A stretch of 64,000 nucleotides of DNA from Streptomyces rhizosphaerihabitans (GTDB lineage: Bacteria; Actinomycetota; Actinomycetes; Streptomycetales; Streptomycetaceae): contig NZ_JAODTZ010000001.1 of NCBI RefSeq assembly GCF_025399795.1, positions 62,001 through 126,000 on the forward strand, written 5' to 3'. Below, piece after piece: positions 52,658 to 61,605 of the stretch; the stretch's first letter is position 1; each line of letters starts with the position of its first letter. A model generated the notes under the pieces. The model had not been told where the DNA came from, searched no databases, and was given only the letters and a program-made list of their open reading frames with translations. The translations under genes were made by a program, and so were the position numbers.

Positions 52658-52696
52658 CACCAACAGGTTCCCCCAGGCCTCTGTTGGTGTTTTATA
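52658..52696 (-). promoter_or_regulatory. Operator-like inverted repeat at the purine permease promoter
   Basis: CACCAACAG-N14-CTGTTGGTG is a perfect 9-bp inverted repeat. On the minus strand TATAAA (52691-52696) precedes it, so the start site falls inside the repeat. A repressor responding to purine supply is a plausible binder; no regulator is adjacent. Confidence 0.5.
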
Positions 52697-52836
52697 CGAA
52701 TACAACTGGCCAGACTCGGACGGTTTCAGTATGAACATATGAGTCAGAAATCGCTATCTCCGCGCGTAGACCCTTGTCGCACAAGGGAAGACCAGGCGCG
52801 AACGCGACCGGTCTCCGACCCTCGTAAGCTGTGCAC

Positions 52837-53112
52837 ATGGCGAAGTGGACCCCCAAGCACGAGGCGCCGGAGCCCCTGGAGGGCCCCGTCGTCGCCACCA
52901 TCACGGGCGGCACGATCCTCTGGTTCGTCCTCTTCCTGGTGCAGCTGCCGTTCTACGGCTGGTTCGACGACCACGGACACCTGTGGTGGCTGTGGACCTG
53001 CCTGGCCGGCGCGGGCCTCGGACTGATCGGCATCTGGTACGTCCGCAAGCGTGACGCCGCGATCAAGCGCGCGCACGCCGCCGGCTCCCCCGGCGCCCCC
53101 GTGACGGAGTAA
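52837..53112 (+). CDS. DUF2530 small membrane protein
   Basis: The 91-aa protein has two hydrophobic helices (TITGGTILWFVLFLVQLPFY; LWTCLAGAGLGLIGIWYV) joined by GWFDDHGHLWW, and a charged C-terminus, matching DUF2530. The function is unknown. TAAGCT at 52825-52830 ends 6 nt before the ATG, suggesting a leaderless mRNA. Confidence 0.75.
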   Translation: MAKWTPKHEAPEPLEGPVVATITGGTILWFVLFLVQLPFYGWFDDHGHLWWLWTCLAGAGLGLIGIWYVRKRDAAIKRAHAAGSPGAPVTE

Positions 53113-53226
53113 CGGGGCTTCTCCTCCACCCACGGCAGCATTCCCCGCCGCGCCCCGTCCTCCCCAGGTCGGAACTTTGGCGCACTCGGCGGGTGAAGCC
53201 GCATATCCGCACGTACCGTCGAATGC

Positions 53227-55626
53227 ATGACCCACATCGACGCGGGCGCCGAACTCGATCCCGTTCACCCCGTGCCCATACCCGCCTCCCGGCGGGCCGA
53301 GGGGTTGTCGGCCGCCGAGGTGGCCGAGCGGGTCGCGCGCGGCGAGGTGAACGACGTCCCGGTGCGCAGCAGCCGCTCCGTGGGCGAGATCGTCCGGGCG
53401 AACGTCTTCACCCGCTTCAACGCGATCATCGGCGTGCTCTGGCTGATCATGCTGTTCGTGGCGCCGTTCCAGGACAGCCTGTTCGGTTACGTGATCATCG
53501 CCAACACCGGGATCGGCATCATCCAGGAGTGGCGGGCCAAGAAGACCCTGGACTCGCTCGCGGTCATCGGCGAGGTGAAGCCGACCGTCCGCAGGGACGG
53601 GGTCGCCGCCGAGGTCCGCGCGTCGGAGATCGTGCTCGGGGACCTCATCGAGATCGGGCCGGGCGACAAGGTCGCCGTCGACGGCAGTTGCGCGGAGGCC
53701 GACGGACTGGAGATCGACGAGTCGCTGCTCACCGGGGAGGCCGACCCCGTGGTCAAGCACGCCGGCGACCCGGTGATGTCGGGCAGCTTCGTGGTCGCGG
53801 GCAGCGGCGCCTTCACCACGACGAAGGTGGGCCGGGAGGCGTACGCGGCACAGCTGGCGGAGGAGGCCTCACGGTTCACGCTGGTCCACTCCGAGCTGCG
53901 CAGCGGTATCTCCACGATCCTCAAGTACGTGACGTGGATGATGATCCCGACCGCCATCGGCCTCGTCATCAGCCAGCTCGTCGTCAAACAGCACGGCTTC
54001 AAGGACTCCATCGCGCGAACCGTCGGCGGGATCGTGCCGATGGTCCCCGAGGGGCTGGTCCTGCTCACCTCCGTCGCCTTCGCGATCGGCGTCATCCGTC
54101 TTGGCCGGAAACAGTGCCTCGTTCAGGAACTCCCCGCCATCGAGGGCCTCGCCCGCATCGACACCGTCTGCCTCGACAAGACCGGAACCCTCACCGAGGG
54201 CGGCATGGACGTCACCGAGCTACGGCCGCTGCAGGGCGCCGACGAGTCGTATCTGCGCAGGGTCCTCGGCGCGCTCGGCGAGGCGGATCCCCGGCCGAAC
54301 GCCTCCCTCCGGGCGATCATCGCCGCCTACCCGGACAGCGAGGAGTGGCGCTGCACCCAGGCACTGCCCTTTTCCTCCGCCCGCAAGTACAGCGGCGCCG
54401 GGTTCAGCGAGGGCAACGGCGAGTCCAGCACCTGGCTGCTCGGCGCTCCCGACGTGCTGCTGCCCGCCGGGGACGCGGCGCTCGCCGAGACCGAGCGGCT
54501 GAACGAGGCGGGGCTGCGGGTGCTGCTGCTCGCGAAGACCACCAAGGACCTCGACGACCCCGAAGTGGCGGAGGCCGCGCGGCCCGCCGCGCTGGTCGTG
54601 CTGGAGCAGCGGCTGCGCCCGGACGCGGCCGTCACCCTGCGCTACTTCGCCGACCAGGACGTCAAGGCCAAGGTCATCTCCGGCGACAACGCGGTGTCGG
54701 TGGGCGCGGTGGCCGGCAAGCTCGGGCTCACCGGCGAGGTCGTGGACGCGCGCCGGCTGCCCACCGAGCCTCAGGAGATGGCCGAGTCCCTGGAGAAGGG
54801 CACGGTCTTCGGGCGGGTCACCCCGCAGCAGAAGCGGGACATGGTCGGCGCCCTGCAGTCCCGCGGGCACACGGTGGCGATGACCGGCGACGGCGTGAAC
54901 GACGTCCTGGCCCTGAAGGACGCCGACATCGGGGTGAGCATGGGCTCGGGGTCCGAGGCCACCCGCGCGGTGGCCCAGATCGTGCTGCTCAACAACAGCT
55001 TCTCGACACTGCCCTCGGTGGTCGGGGAGGGCCGCCGGGTCATCGGGAACATCACCCGGGTCGCGACGCTCTTCCTGGTGAAGACGGTCTACTCGGTCCT
55101 GCTGGCCGTCCTCGTGGTCTGCTGGCAGGTCGAATATCCCTTCCTGCCACGCCACTTGACCCTGCTGTCCACCCTGACGATCGGCATTCCGGCGTTCTTC
55201 CTCGCCCTCGCCCCCAACAAGGAGCGTGCCCAGCCCCACTTCGTACGGCGGGTGATGCGGTACTCGATCCCGGGCGGGGTCGTCGCGGGCGTGGCCACCT
55301 TCGTGATGTATCTGATCGCGCGCCACTACTACACAGGAGACGGCTCGCTGGAGGCGGAGACGAGCGCCGCGACGCTGACGCTCTTCCTGGTCTCGATGTG
55401 GGTGCTCGCGATCATCGCCCGGCCCTACACCTGGTGGCGGATCTGCCTCGTCGCCTCGATGGGCGGGGCGTTCCTGCTGGTGCTCGTGGTGCCGAAGCTG
55501 CAGCACTTCTTCGCGCTGAAACTGGTCGGCACGACGATGCCGTGGGTCGCGGTGCTGATCTCGGTGGTGGCGGCGACCGTCCTGGAGTTCCTGTGGAGGT
55601 GGGTCGACCGCCGCGTTCCCGCGTAG
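53227..55626 (+). CDS. P-type ATPase, CtpE-like (probable Ca2+/cation transporter)
   Basis: This 799-aa P-type ATPase has actuator motif SLLTGEADPVV (TGE), transmembrane M4 motif MVPEGLVLLTSV, phosphorylation site CLDKTGTLTEGG and hinge MTGDGVNDVLALKDADIGV. PEG in M4 and the short N-terminus match mycobacterial CtpE, reported as a calcium-uptake ATPase, better than heavy-metal or P2 calcium pumps. TACCGT ends 7 nt before the ATG at 53227. Confidence 0.85.
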   Translation: MTHIDAGAELDPVHPVPIPASRRAEGLSAAEVAERVARGEVNDVPVRSSRSVGEIVRANVFTRFNAIIGVLWLIMLFVAPFQDSLFGYVIIANTGIGIIQEWRAKKTLDSLAVIGEVKPTVRRDGVAAEVRASEIVLGDLIEIGPGDKVAVDGSCAEADGLEIDESLLTGEADPVVKHAGDPVMSGSFVVAGSGAFTTTKVGREAYAAQLAEEASRFTLVHSELRSGISTILKYVTWMMIPTAIGLVISQLVVKQHGFKDSIARTVGGIVPMVPEGLVLLTSVAFAIGVIRLGRKQCLVQELPAIEGLARIDTVCLDKTGTLTEGGMDVTELRPLQGADESYLRRVLGALGEADPRPNASLRAIIAAYPDSEEWRCTQALPFSSARKYSGAGFSEGNGESSTWLLGAPDVLLPAGDAALAETERLNEAGLRVLLLAKTTKDLDDPEVAEAARPAALVVLEQRLRPDAAVTLRYFADQDVKAKVISGDNAVSVGAVAGKLGLTGEVVDARRLPTEPQEMAESLEKGTVFGRVTPQQKRDMVGALQSRGHTVAMTGDGVNDVLALKDADIGVSMGSGSEATRAVAQIVLLNNSFSTLPSVVGEGRRVIGNITRVATLFLVKTVYSVLLAVLVVCWQVEYPFLPRHLTLLSTLTIGIPAFFLALAPNKERAQPHFVRRVMRYSIPGGVVAGVATFVMYLIARHYYTGDGSLEAETSAATLTLFLVSMWVLAIIARPYTWWRICLVASMGGAFLLVLVVPKLQHFFALKLVGTTMPWVAVLISVVAATVLEFLWRWVDRRVPA

Positions 55627-55638
55627 GGGCTGCTTCAG

Positions 55639-55724
55639 CCAGTGGAGAAGGGGCCCCTGAGGTGGTCGTTCCCTACGGCTCGTCTTCACACGGGGCCCAA
55701 GTGATGGTGGAGTCTGCCGACTCG
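55639..55724 (-). repeat. Copy A of a duplicated promoter-like segment
   Basis: It matches 56687-56775 at most positions (shared GGTGGTCGTTCC, ACGGCTCGTC, CCCAAGTGAT) and contains GAGTC-TGCC-GACTC. No gene start follows it on the minus strand; it lies between the CtpE-like gene's stop and the terminator of the secreted-protein gene. Confidence 0.75.
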
Positions 55725-55816
55725 AAAAAAGATCACCTGGGCCTACGGAAAAGTTGCAGGAGAGACGGATTCCTTGGTCGCCCCTTACCGGCGTCGCGGC
55801 GGGGTGGGGACAGACA

Positions 55817-55846
55817 AAGATCCCCGGCCGCCGGGCCGGGGATCTT
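55817..55846 (-). terminator. Terminator of the secreted-protein gene
   Basis: AAGATCCCCGGCC, loop GCCG and the exact 13-nt complement lie 21 nt beyond the stop at 55867. Confidence 0.75.
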
Positions 55847-55866
55847 CGGTCAACTCAACTCATGGG

Positions 55867-56676
55867 TCACTGCACGTCGACGTAGTCACCCGTGGCACTG
55901 ACGGCCGAGGTGGTCGAGGTGCCCGCGAAGCTGTAGCGGAAGGTGCCGTCGACGGTGGCCGTCGTGGTCGTCTTCAGGTTGCCGGAGCTGTCCGTCTTGA
56001 CCGTCTTGAGGGTGGTGTAGGTGCTGCTGCCCGCCTTGCGGAACTGCAGATTCACCGACTGGGTGCCGTAGCCGTAGTACTTGGCGGCGTCCCAGCTCGC
56101 GCGGGTCAGCGCGCCGGTGACCGTGATGGTCTTGCCCTTCTTGACCGGCTCCGGGGCGGCGTTGACCGTCAGCTTGGAGTAGCGCTGGAGGTTCTTGGTG
56201 CCCAGGTCGCCCTGCCACTTGACGTTGTTGGTGTTGCCGGTGGCGTCGACGGCGACCGCGCCGACCTTCCAGGCGCCGGCCTCGGCGGAGGTCAGGTCGT
56301 CGTAGTCGGCGCCGGGGACCGGACGGAACTGGATCTCGGCCGTGCACTTGAACTCGGTCGAGGTGGAGACGGTGCAGGTGCCGCCCTCGTCGCCGCCGAG
56401 GATGTCGGTCGGCGAGGTGATCGAGGTACCGCGGTAGAGCACCGGGCCCGTCTCGATGGAGCTCGGGTTGAGGCCCGACGGGTGCGTCACCGTGTAGGTC
56501 GCGCTGACCGTGACCTGCGCCGAGGCACCGACCACGATGTTCTTGCCACTGTTGATCACGACGTTGGAGAAGGTGACGCCGGACACCGGGTTGCCTGCGG
56601 CCTGCGCGGCCGGCACGGCGAGAGCGGAGAGGGCCAGGGCGCCGGTGACGGCGGCCACGGTGGCTCGTATGCGCAT
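55867..56676 (-). CDS. Secreted Ig/calcium-binding-like protein of unknown function
   Basis: The 269-aa protein has a Sec signal peptide (MRIRATVAAVTGALALSA, cleavage after AAQA) and a beta-rich mature part with Thr/Ser/Asn-rich strands (VTVSATYTVTHPSG, TTATVDGTFRYSFAG) that looks like two Ig-like domains. Two Cys residues (GGTCTVSTSTEFKC) may form a disulfide. The composition is less GC-extreme than that of neighbours, as is common for abundant secreted proteins. ATG at 56676 is used. The upstream segment is duplicated at 55639-55724. Confidence 0.65.
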   Translation of the reverse strand: MRIRATVAAVTGALALSALAVPAAQAAGNPVSGVTFSNVVINSGKNIVVGASAQVTVSATYTVTHPSGLNPSSIETGPVLYRGTSITSPTDILGGDEGGTCTVSTSTEFKCTAEIQFRPVPGADYDDLTSAEAGAWKVGAVAVDATGNTNNVKWQGDLGTKNLQRYSKLTVNAAPEPVKKGKTITVTGALTRASWDAAKYYGYGTQSVNLQFRKAGSSTYTTLKTVKTDSSGNLKTTTTATVDGTFRYSFAGTSTTSAVSATGDYVDVQ

Positions 56677-56686
56677 GTGGGGTTCC

Positions 56687-56775
56687 CCAAGTGGGAAAGG
56701 GGGTCCCGGCGGTGGTCGTTCCTCACGGCTCGTCGTCAGCACGGGACCCAAGTGATCAGTGAGTCTGTTGACTCA
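56687..56775 (-). promoter_or_regulatory. Copy B of the duplicated segment: 5' region of the secreted-protein gene with palindrome
   Basis: This is the immediate upstream region of the secreted-protein gene. TGAGTC-TGTT-GACTCA (56760-56775) is a perfect palindrome whose core is kept in copy A. The position fits an operator or sigma-factor target for the gene. Confidence 0.6.
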
Positions 56776-56909
56776 TGGGTGAGATTAGTGAGAGGTGCGA
56801 CTGGTTGTACGGGTGGGGTGTGGGAATCGCAGTTTTTAGGTGGGCATTGCTCGCCGATGACGAAGCACGGAGGAACGCCCGGTCCGGGCATTACCGAAGC
56901 CCTGGCTCA

Positions 56910-57008
56910 CCCGGCCCAGGGTGAGCCCGGCCCAGGGTGTTCCCGGGACCGGGTGAGCCCGGAACCGAGCGCTCCCGGCCACCGGCGTTCCCGGGGCCGG
57001 GCAGTGCT
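56910..57008. repeat. 16-bp tandem array, about six units
   Basis: Units CCCGGCCCAGGGTGAG, CCCGGCCCAGGGTGTT, CCCGGGACCGGGTGAG, CCCGGAACCGAGCGCT and CCCGGCCACCGGCGTT follow in exact 16-nt register from 56910 to 56989, with a last longer unit. It lies in the 405-nt gap before the GHKL ATPase gene's 3' end; the remaining gap sequence shows nothing recognisable. Confidence 0.8.
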
Positions 57009-57081
57009 CCTCACGGCGTTGCCCGCGTCACCTGCATGCCGGTCCTGGCCTTCGCGGTTCGCGCCGCTCGGATCGGCGTGA

Positions 57082-60000
57082 TCAGTCGAACCAGCGGTCC
57101 CGGGCCAGTTCCTCGGTGCGGGACGGGTCCTCCAGCAGCGCCGCGACCTCGAAGCGGCGCGGCCACTGGCCCGCCGACCAGGCGAGGCCGGCGGCGACGC
57201 CCTCCACGGTGGCGGCGTGCAGCACCCCGTCCCGGGTGCGGCGCCAGTCGAGTTCGGTGCCGTCGACCACGAGCTCCTCGTGCTCGACGTACGAGGCGGG
57301 GGTCCCGGGGCCCAGCAGGACCCGTACGGACTCCGGTACGTCGTGCTCGGTGCCCTCGGAGGTCACCTCGCCGGTGACGGACTCGCTGAGCCGCCGCACC
57401 TGGAACAGCTCGGCGAGCTCGGCGGCCCGTGACGGCGGCACCGGCAGCAGCGGCACCCCGTCGGTGAACGCCAGCAGATCCGGTGAGTCCACGACCATCG
57501 CGTCGGCCGCGTCCACGACCCGCACCTCACCGTCCACGACGGCCCGCAGCTCGTCCGGCAACGTCACCCGCTCGGGGTCGAGGTCGGCCAACGCGCCGTA
57601 GAGGGCGTGCAGTTGGGTTCCGAAGACCTCGCGGTCCGGGTCGGCGAGCCGGTCGAGCAGTTCGGCGGCGCCGCCGGGCTCGTCGAGCAGGGCGGCCACG
57701 GACGTACGGACACCGAGCGCCCGCAGCACCTGTTCGTCGTCGAAGCCGGTCGCGTCGGCCTCGTCGTACAGGCCGCGCAGCAGCGGATCGCCGCCGGCCG
57801 CGCGCAGACCGGCCGGGCGGCGCCCGTCGAGCACCGGATGCCCGCGCAGCCACCAGGCCGTGTAGGGCCGGACGATCTCGTGCGTGCCGTCCGGCAGCAG
57901 GATGCGCACCTGCTGGGTGATCGCGTCCCGCAGCGGCGGCTGGGCGAGCAGGGCGAGGGCCTCGGGCCACCGCTCGTCGTCCACCAGGTCCAGATCCCGT
58001 ACGGCGACGATCTCGGTCGCGACGGGCGGCACCGGCGAATCGGGCAGCCGGTCCAGAACGTCCTCGCACCACACGTCCACCGCGTCCAGCAGACCGGCGT
58101 CGTCGGGCTCGGCGAAGTCCGCGTCGCGCGGCTCCAGTTCGTCCGGATCGAGCACGATGTCGGTGGCGCGCACCAGGGCGAAGCCGGCGAGGACGCCGCA
58201 GGCGGCGAGCGGCTGCTCACCCCAGCGGTCGGCCAACTCGGAGTCGACGAAGGCGAGTTCGTCCTCGCGCATGATCCGGGCGAACGGGCTGCCGGGCAGC
58301 ACGAGTTCACCGGCGGGCACGAGCTCCCCCTCGTCGTCCGGCAGGGCGAGAGCGCCGAGCCAGGGCTCGTCGCCGGGTTCGAGGGCGGCGTCACGGACCA
58401 GCGCGAGGACGGTGTCCGCGAGCTCCTCCGCGTCCGGGGTGTCCTCGTCCCACGCCCCGCCCTCGTCGTCGAGCGAGGCGGCCACCGCGGCCCGCACCTG
58501 CGGGGTGGTGAGCACCGCGCGGGGCGAGGCCGGAAGAGCGCCCAGTTTCTCCAGGAGCGGGTGGGCGGCGTCCGGGTGCGCGACCTTGAGGCCGAGGCGG
58601 GCGAGCGTGTCGGGGGCCACCAGGGTCCCCTCGGCGGTGGGCAGCAGGATCTGGCGGGGCCCGATGGTCGTACGGCCGTCGGCCAGCGGCACCGGCAGTC
58701 CGGACAGCCGGTCCGGGTCGACCCCGGCCAGGCTGTCGTACAGGCGGTGCCACCAGCCCGGGTCCTTCTCCAGACCGGCCAGCCGGTCCACGGCCTCGGT
58801 GAGCGGAACCCGGGCGACGCCCAGCGTGCGCAGTTCCACCCGCCGCTCCAGCCCGGCGGGCAGCAGGCTGGGCAGCACCTCGGCGAGCACCCGGACGGTC
58901 TCGGCGCCCGCACCCTCCACCACCTCGGCGTCGCGCGGCCGCAGCGTGGTGGGATTCTCGGCGGGGCTGCTCTCGGGCCAGTCGTCCGGGGTGTCTGCGG
59001 CCGGCATCCGGTCCGGCAGGGCCGCGGGCGGCAGGAACGCGGTGCGCGGCAGCCGGTCCAGGATCGCCTGGCGCAGCGCGCCGTCCAGCTCGCCCTTGCC
59101 GAGCGGACCGGGCACCAGGTCGATGATCCCGGTGTCCACCGGCCGCCAGGAGGCGAGGAGTTCGGCGTAGGCGTCCGCCGCGCGCTCCACCAGGAAGTCG
59201 GTCAGCGGGCCGGGGGCGGCGTGCCGCCGGGTGGTGTCGAGCGGGAGGGAGGCGATCAGGAGCGCGGGCACGCCGAGGGCTTCGTCGCTCGGCGTCGGCG
59301 CGTGCACGACGGGGCTGGTCCGCGGGCGGGCCGGGGCTCCCTCGGCGTCGACCGGGACGGCCCAGGTCACGGACCAGTGCGGACGCAGCCGCTCCTCGAC
59401 CGGACGGTCGGCGAGCAGGGCGGGGTCGAGGGGGCCGTGCCGGTCGACGGTGCGGTAGCGGGTCGCGCCGTCGCGGGAGTCGTCGATGACGGCCCCGTGC
59501 TCGGCGCTGCCGCGGCGCAGGGTGCGGACCTCCGCGTCGCCGATCTCGACGACCACTTCCTCCAGGCCCGGAAGGGCGAGCAGGAGGGCGTCGTCGATGT
59601 TCCGCAGGAGGCGCTCGGCGAGATCCTCGGCCGCGGTGTCGCGCAGCGGCAGGATCACGGCGGTGTCGTACGGGTCCGGGGCGGTGCCCTCGGCCGCGAA
59701 CGGCAGCCGCAGCAGGGGCACATGGCCGTCCCGGCGGCGGATCTCGTCACCGAGGCCGGGACTGTTCCCGGCGGTACCGGCGGCCAGATCGCGTGCCTCG
59801 GCGAGCGCCCAGCGGACGCCGCCCTGGCGCCCGACGACGGCGGGCTCGTCGGTGACGGCGAGGACCGCGGCGAAGCCGACACCGAAACGGCCCACGGCCG
59901 TGTCGGCCGCGTCCCGCTTCGCGGAGGCGCGGAGGGTGGCGAGCGACTCGACGCCGGCCGCGTCGAGGGGGGCGCCGGTGTTGGCGGCCACCAGGACGCC

Positions 60001-60243
60001 GTCGCGGAGGGTGAGGCGCAGACGGCCCGGGATACCGGCGCGGGCCGACGCGTCGGCGGCGTTCTGGGCGAGCTCCACGACGAGCCGGTCGCGGTAGCCG
60101 CCGAGGACGAGGTCCTCCTCGGCGTTGGCGTCCTCACGGAACCGGGCCGGGCTGGTCGCCCAGGCGTCCAGTACACCGCGGCGCAGGCGCGCCGTGCCGA
60201 ACGGGTCCGCACCCTCGGCAGCCGGCCGCACGAACTTACTCAC
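57082..60243 (-). CDS. Giant GHKL-fold (sacsin/Hsp90-like) ATPase domain protein
   Basis: The 1053-aa protein begins SKFVRPAAEGADPFG and has a GHKL ATP-binding domain: N-box VVELAQNAADASARAG, G1 VLVAANTGAPLD and G2 VGRFGVGFAAVLAV (residues about 60-140), as in sacsin-type repeats. The remaining roughly 800 residues lack a recognised enzymatic domain and look like long helical/beta modules. Such proteins are annotated as Hsp90-like ATP-binding proteins in Streptomyces. A chaperone or scaffold role is inferred. GTG at 60243 follows GAGAGGGAGA. Confidence 0.75.
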   Translation of the reverse strand: MSKFVRPAAEGADPFGTARLRRGVLDAWATSPARFREDANAEEDLVLGGYRDRLVVELAQNAADASARAGIPGRLRLTLRDGVLVAANTGAPLDAAGVESLATLRASAKRDAADTAVGRFGVGFAAVLAVTDEPAVVGRQGGVRWALAEARDLAAGTAGNSPGLGDEIRRRDGHVPLLRLPFAAEGTAPDPYDTAVILPLRDTAAEDLAERLLRNIDDALLLALPGLEEVVVEIGDAEVRTLRRGSAEHGAVIDDSRDGATRYRTVDRHGPLDPALLADRPVEERLRPHWSVTWAVPVDAEGAPARPRTSPVVHAPTPSDEALGVPALLIASLPLDTTRRHAAPGPLTDFLVERAADAYAELLASWRPVDTGIIDLVPGPLGKGELDGALRQAILDRLPRTAFLPPAALPDRMPAADTPDDWPESSPAENPTTLRPRDAEVVEGAGAETVRVLAEVLPSLLPAGLERRVELRTLGVARVPLTEAVDRLAGLEKDPGWWHRLYDSLAGVDPDRLSGLPVPLADGRTTIGPRQILLPTAEGTLVAPDTLARLGLKVAHPDAAHPLLEKLGALPASPRAVLTTPQVRAAVAASLDDEGGAWDEDTPDAEELADTVLALVRDAALEPGDEPWLGALALPDDEGELVPAGELVLPGSPFARIMREDELAFVDSELADRWGEQPLAACGVLAGFALVRATDIVLDPDELEPRDADFAEPDDAGLLDAVDVWCEDVLDRLPDSPVPPVATEIVAVRDLDLVDDERWPEALALLAQPPLRDAITQQVRILLPDGTHEIVRPYTAWWLRGHPVLDGRRPAGLRAAGGDPLLRGLYDEADATGFDDEQVLRALGVRTSVAALLDEPGGAAELLDRLADPDREVFGTQLHALYGALADLDPERVTLPDELRAVVDGEVRVVDAADAMVVDSPDLLAFTDGVPLLPVPPSRAAELAELFQVRRLSESVTGEVTSEGTEHDVPESVRVLLGPGTPASYVEHEELVVDGTELDWRRTRDGVLHAATVEGVAAGLAWSAGQWPRRFEVAALLEDPSRTEELARDRWFD

Positions 60244-60678
60244 GGGTTCACTCTCCCTCTCGCCTGGCGCGACCGCGAATGCTGCGCCGGGTCGCGGCAT
60301 GAAGGTACCGCGCGCTCTCCCCGGCTTCCGCCGCCGCCGGCCGCGGTGAGTGCGTGGCCCCCTCCGCCGGAAGACCCCTGCGGGTGCATCGCGGCTGAGC
60401 TGCAACCGCTCACGGTCCTACGGCCCCGCCCCGCCCCCTTAGGCCACGGGGGCAGGATTCAGCCCCTCCGGCGTTTGAGGAGCGGGGTCCGGGGCGGAGC
60501 CCCAGGGGTGATGGGGGTCCCCCTGGCCGAGCGAAGCCGAGACCTTGGGGGAGGGCAGGGGCGGCGGGGGCGAAAGAAGCTTGTGGCTGTGCCGAGGCGA
60601 GGTGAGACGGGTGCCCCCGGGAGAGGTAAGCCCCAGGGCGGGGAGGCCGCCAGGCAGGGACGGCCGCCGCCTCGGGGG
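60244..60678. other. Intergenic region of about 435 nt carrying Streptomyces repeat elements
   Basis: It holds a CTCCGGCGTTTGAGGAGCGG element (about 60465-60508) and a GGGGGTCCCCCTGG...TTGGGGGAGG element (60513-60557), both of types common in Streptomyces intergenic DNA. It contains the upstream region of the GHKL ATPase gene. No coding sequence was seen. Confidence 0.5.
60465..60557. repeat. Two adjacent Streptomyces intergenic repeat elements
   Basis: The first element (60465-60508) contains CTCCGGCGTTTGAGGAGCGG and GGGGCGGAGCCCC; the second (60513-60557) is a palindrome with GGGGGTCCCCC and TTGGGGGAGG arms around CCGAGCGAAGCCGAGA. The second is related to those at 21521 and 31018. Confidence 0.6.
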
Positions 60679-61605
60679 CTACGAGTGGCCGAGCTCCGCC
60701 GTGGACTCGTCGGCGGTCGCGGGTACGGAGCCCGAGTCGGGGGACGGACGCAGCGGGAACGGATCCACCTGGGTCTCGTCGATCACCGGAAGCGGCGGCC
60801 GCGGAGGCTTCGGCATGACCGCGGCCTCGGAGTGCCCACCACACCCGTACGCGAGGGACACCACACGCCCGTCCGCCGGCGAGAACTCATTCGCACAGAC
60901 ACCGAACGCCTGTCCGAGCGAGCCCCCGATGCGATTCAGGAAGCCACAGCTGACGCACGACGCGGGCGCTGCCTGCGCCATCACCGTCTTGGGTCCGTAC
61001 GACTCCTCCCAGCGGTCGGCCGCGACATGCAGCCCGTACCGGGAGAGCACCCGGGCCCGGCGGAGCCCCAGTTCCTCGGCCACGGCGGCGATCGAGCCCC
61101 GGCGCGGGGCCATCGGCAGGTTCGCGGGCGTACCCGCGGTCAACTCCGCGTCCTCCGCCTCCACCAGCTCGGCCATGTCCTCGGAGACCGCGGAGTTCGG
61201 CGCGGGCTCGTCCTCGCCGGAGTAGCCCGGCTCCAGCCGGAGATCCTCGGCGTCCGTGGGCAGCAGGTCCCCGGGACCCATGTCGCCCGGGCGCAGCCGC
61301 TCGCTCCACGGCACCCACTCCGGGGCCAGCAGCGCGTCCGTGCCGGGCAGCAGCACCGTCTCGTCGAGGGTGACGTTCTTCGCCCGGGAGGCGCGGGCCA
61401 CGGTCGACGCCCAGCGCCAGCCGCGGTACCCGGGTTCCTTGCACTCGAAGTAGTGCGTGACAACGCGGTCCCCCTCGGAGACCAGCCCGAGGTGCTCGCC
61501 GACGATGCCCGGGTGGGCGGCTTCCTCTGCTGCCGCGCGGGCGAGGTCGACCGCCTCGGCGCACAGACGGTCCGGGGTGCGGCTTCGCGTTGTCGCTGCG
61601 CTCAC
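60679..61605 (-). CDS. DUF3027 protein with zinc-ribbon-like Cys motif
   Basis: The 308-aa protein has HYFECKEPGYRGWRWASTVA in its first third, as in DUF3027, then an acidic segment, then a helix-rich region (APRRGSIAAVAEELGLRRAR) and a Cys cluster (CVSCGFLNRIGGSLGQ ... CANEF ... YGCGGHSE) that should bind zinc. The function is unknown. GTG at 61605 follows GAGAAGCG. It is divergent from the MFS gene. Confidence 0.75.
   Translation of the reverse strand: MSAATTRSRTPDRLCAEAVDLARAAAEEAAHPGIVGEHLGLVSEGDRVVTHYFECKEPGYRGWRWASTVARASRAKNVTLDETVLLPGTDALLAPEWVPWSERLRPGDMGPGDLLPTDAEDLRLEPGYSGEDEPAPNSAVSEDMAELVEAEDAELTAGTPANLPMAPRRGSIAAVAEELGLRRARVLSRYGLHVAADRWEESYGPKTVMAQAAPASCVSCGFLNRIGGSLGQAFGVCANEFSPADGRVVSLAYGCGGHSEAAVMPKPPRPPLPVIDETQVDPFPLRPSPDSGSVPATADESTAELGHS

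Noticed and set aside
52600-52830. Purine riboswitch upstream of the purine permease
   Set aside because: The inverted repeat spans the start site and no conserved aptamer junctions are present, so a protein operator is more likely.
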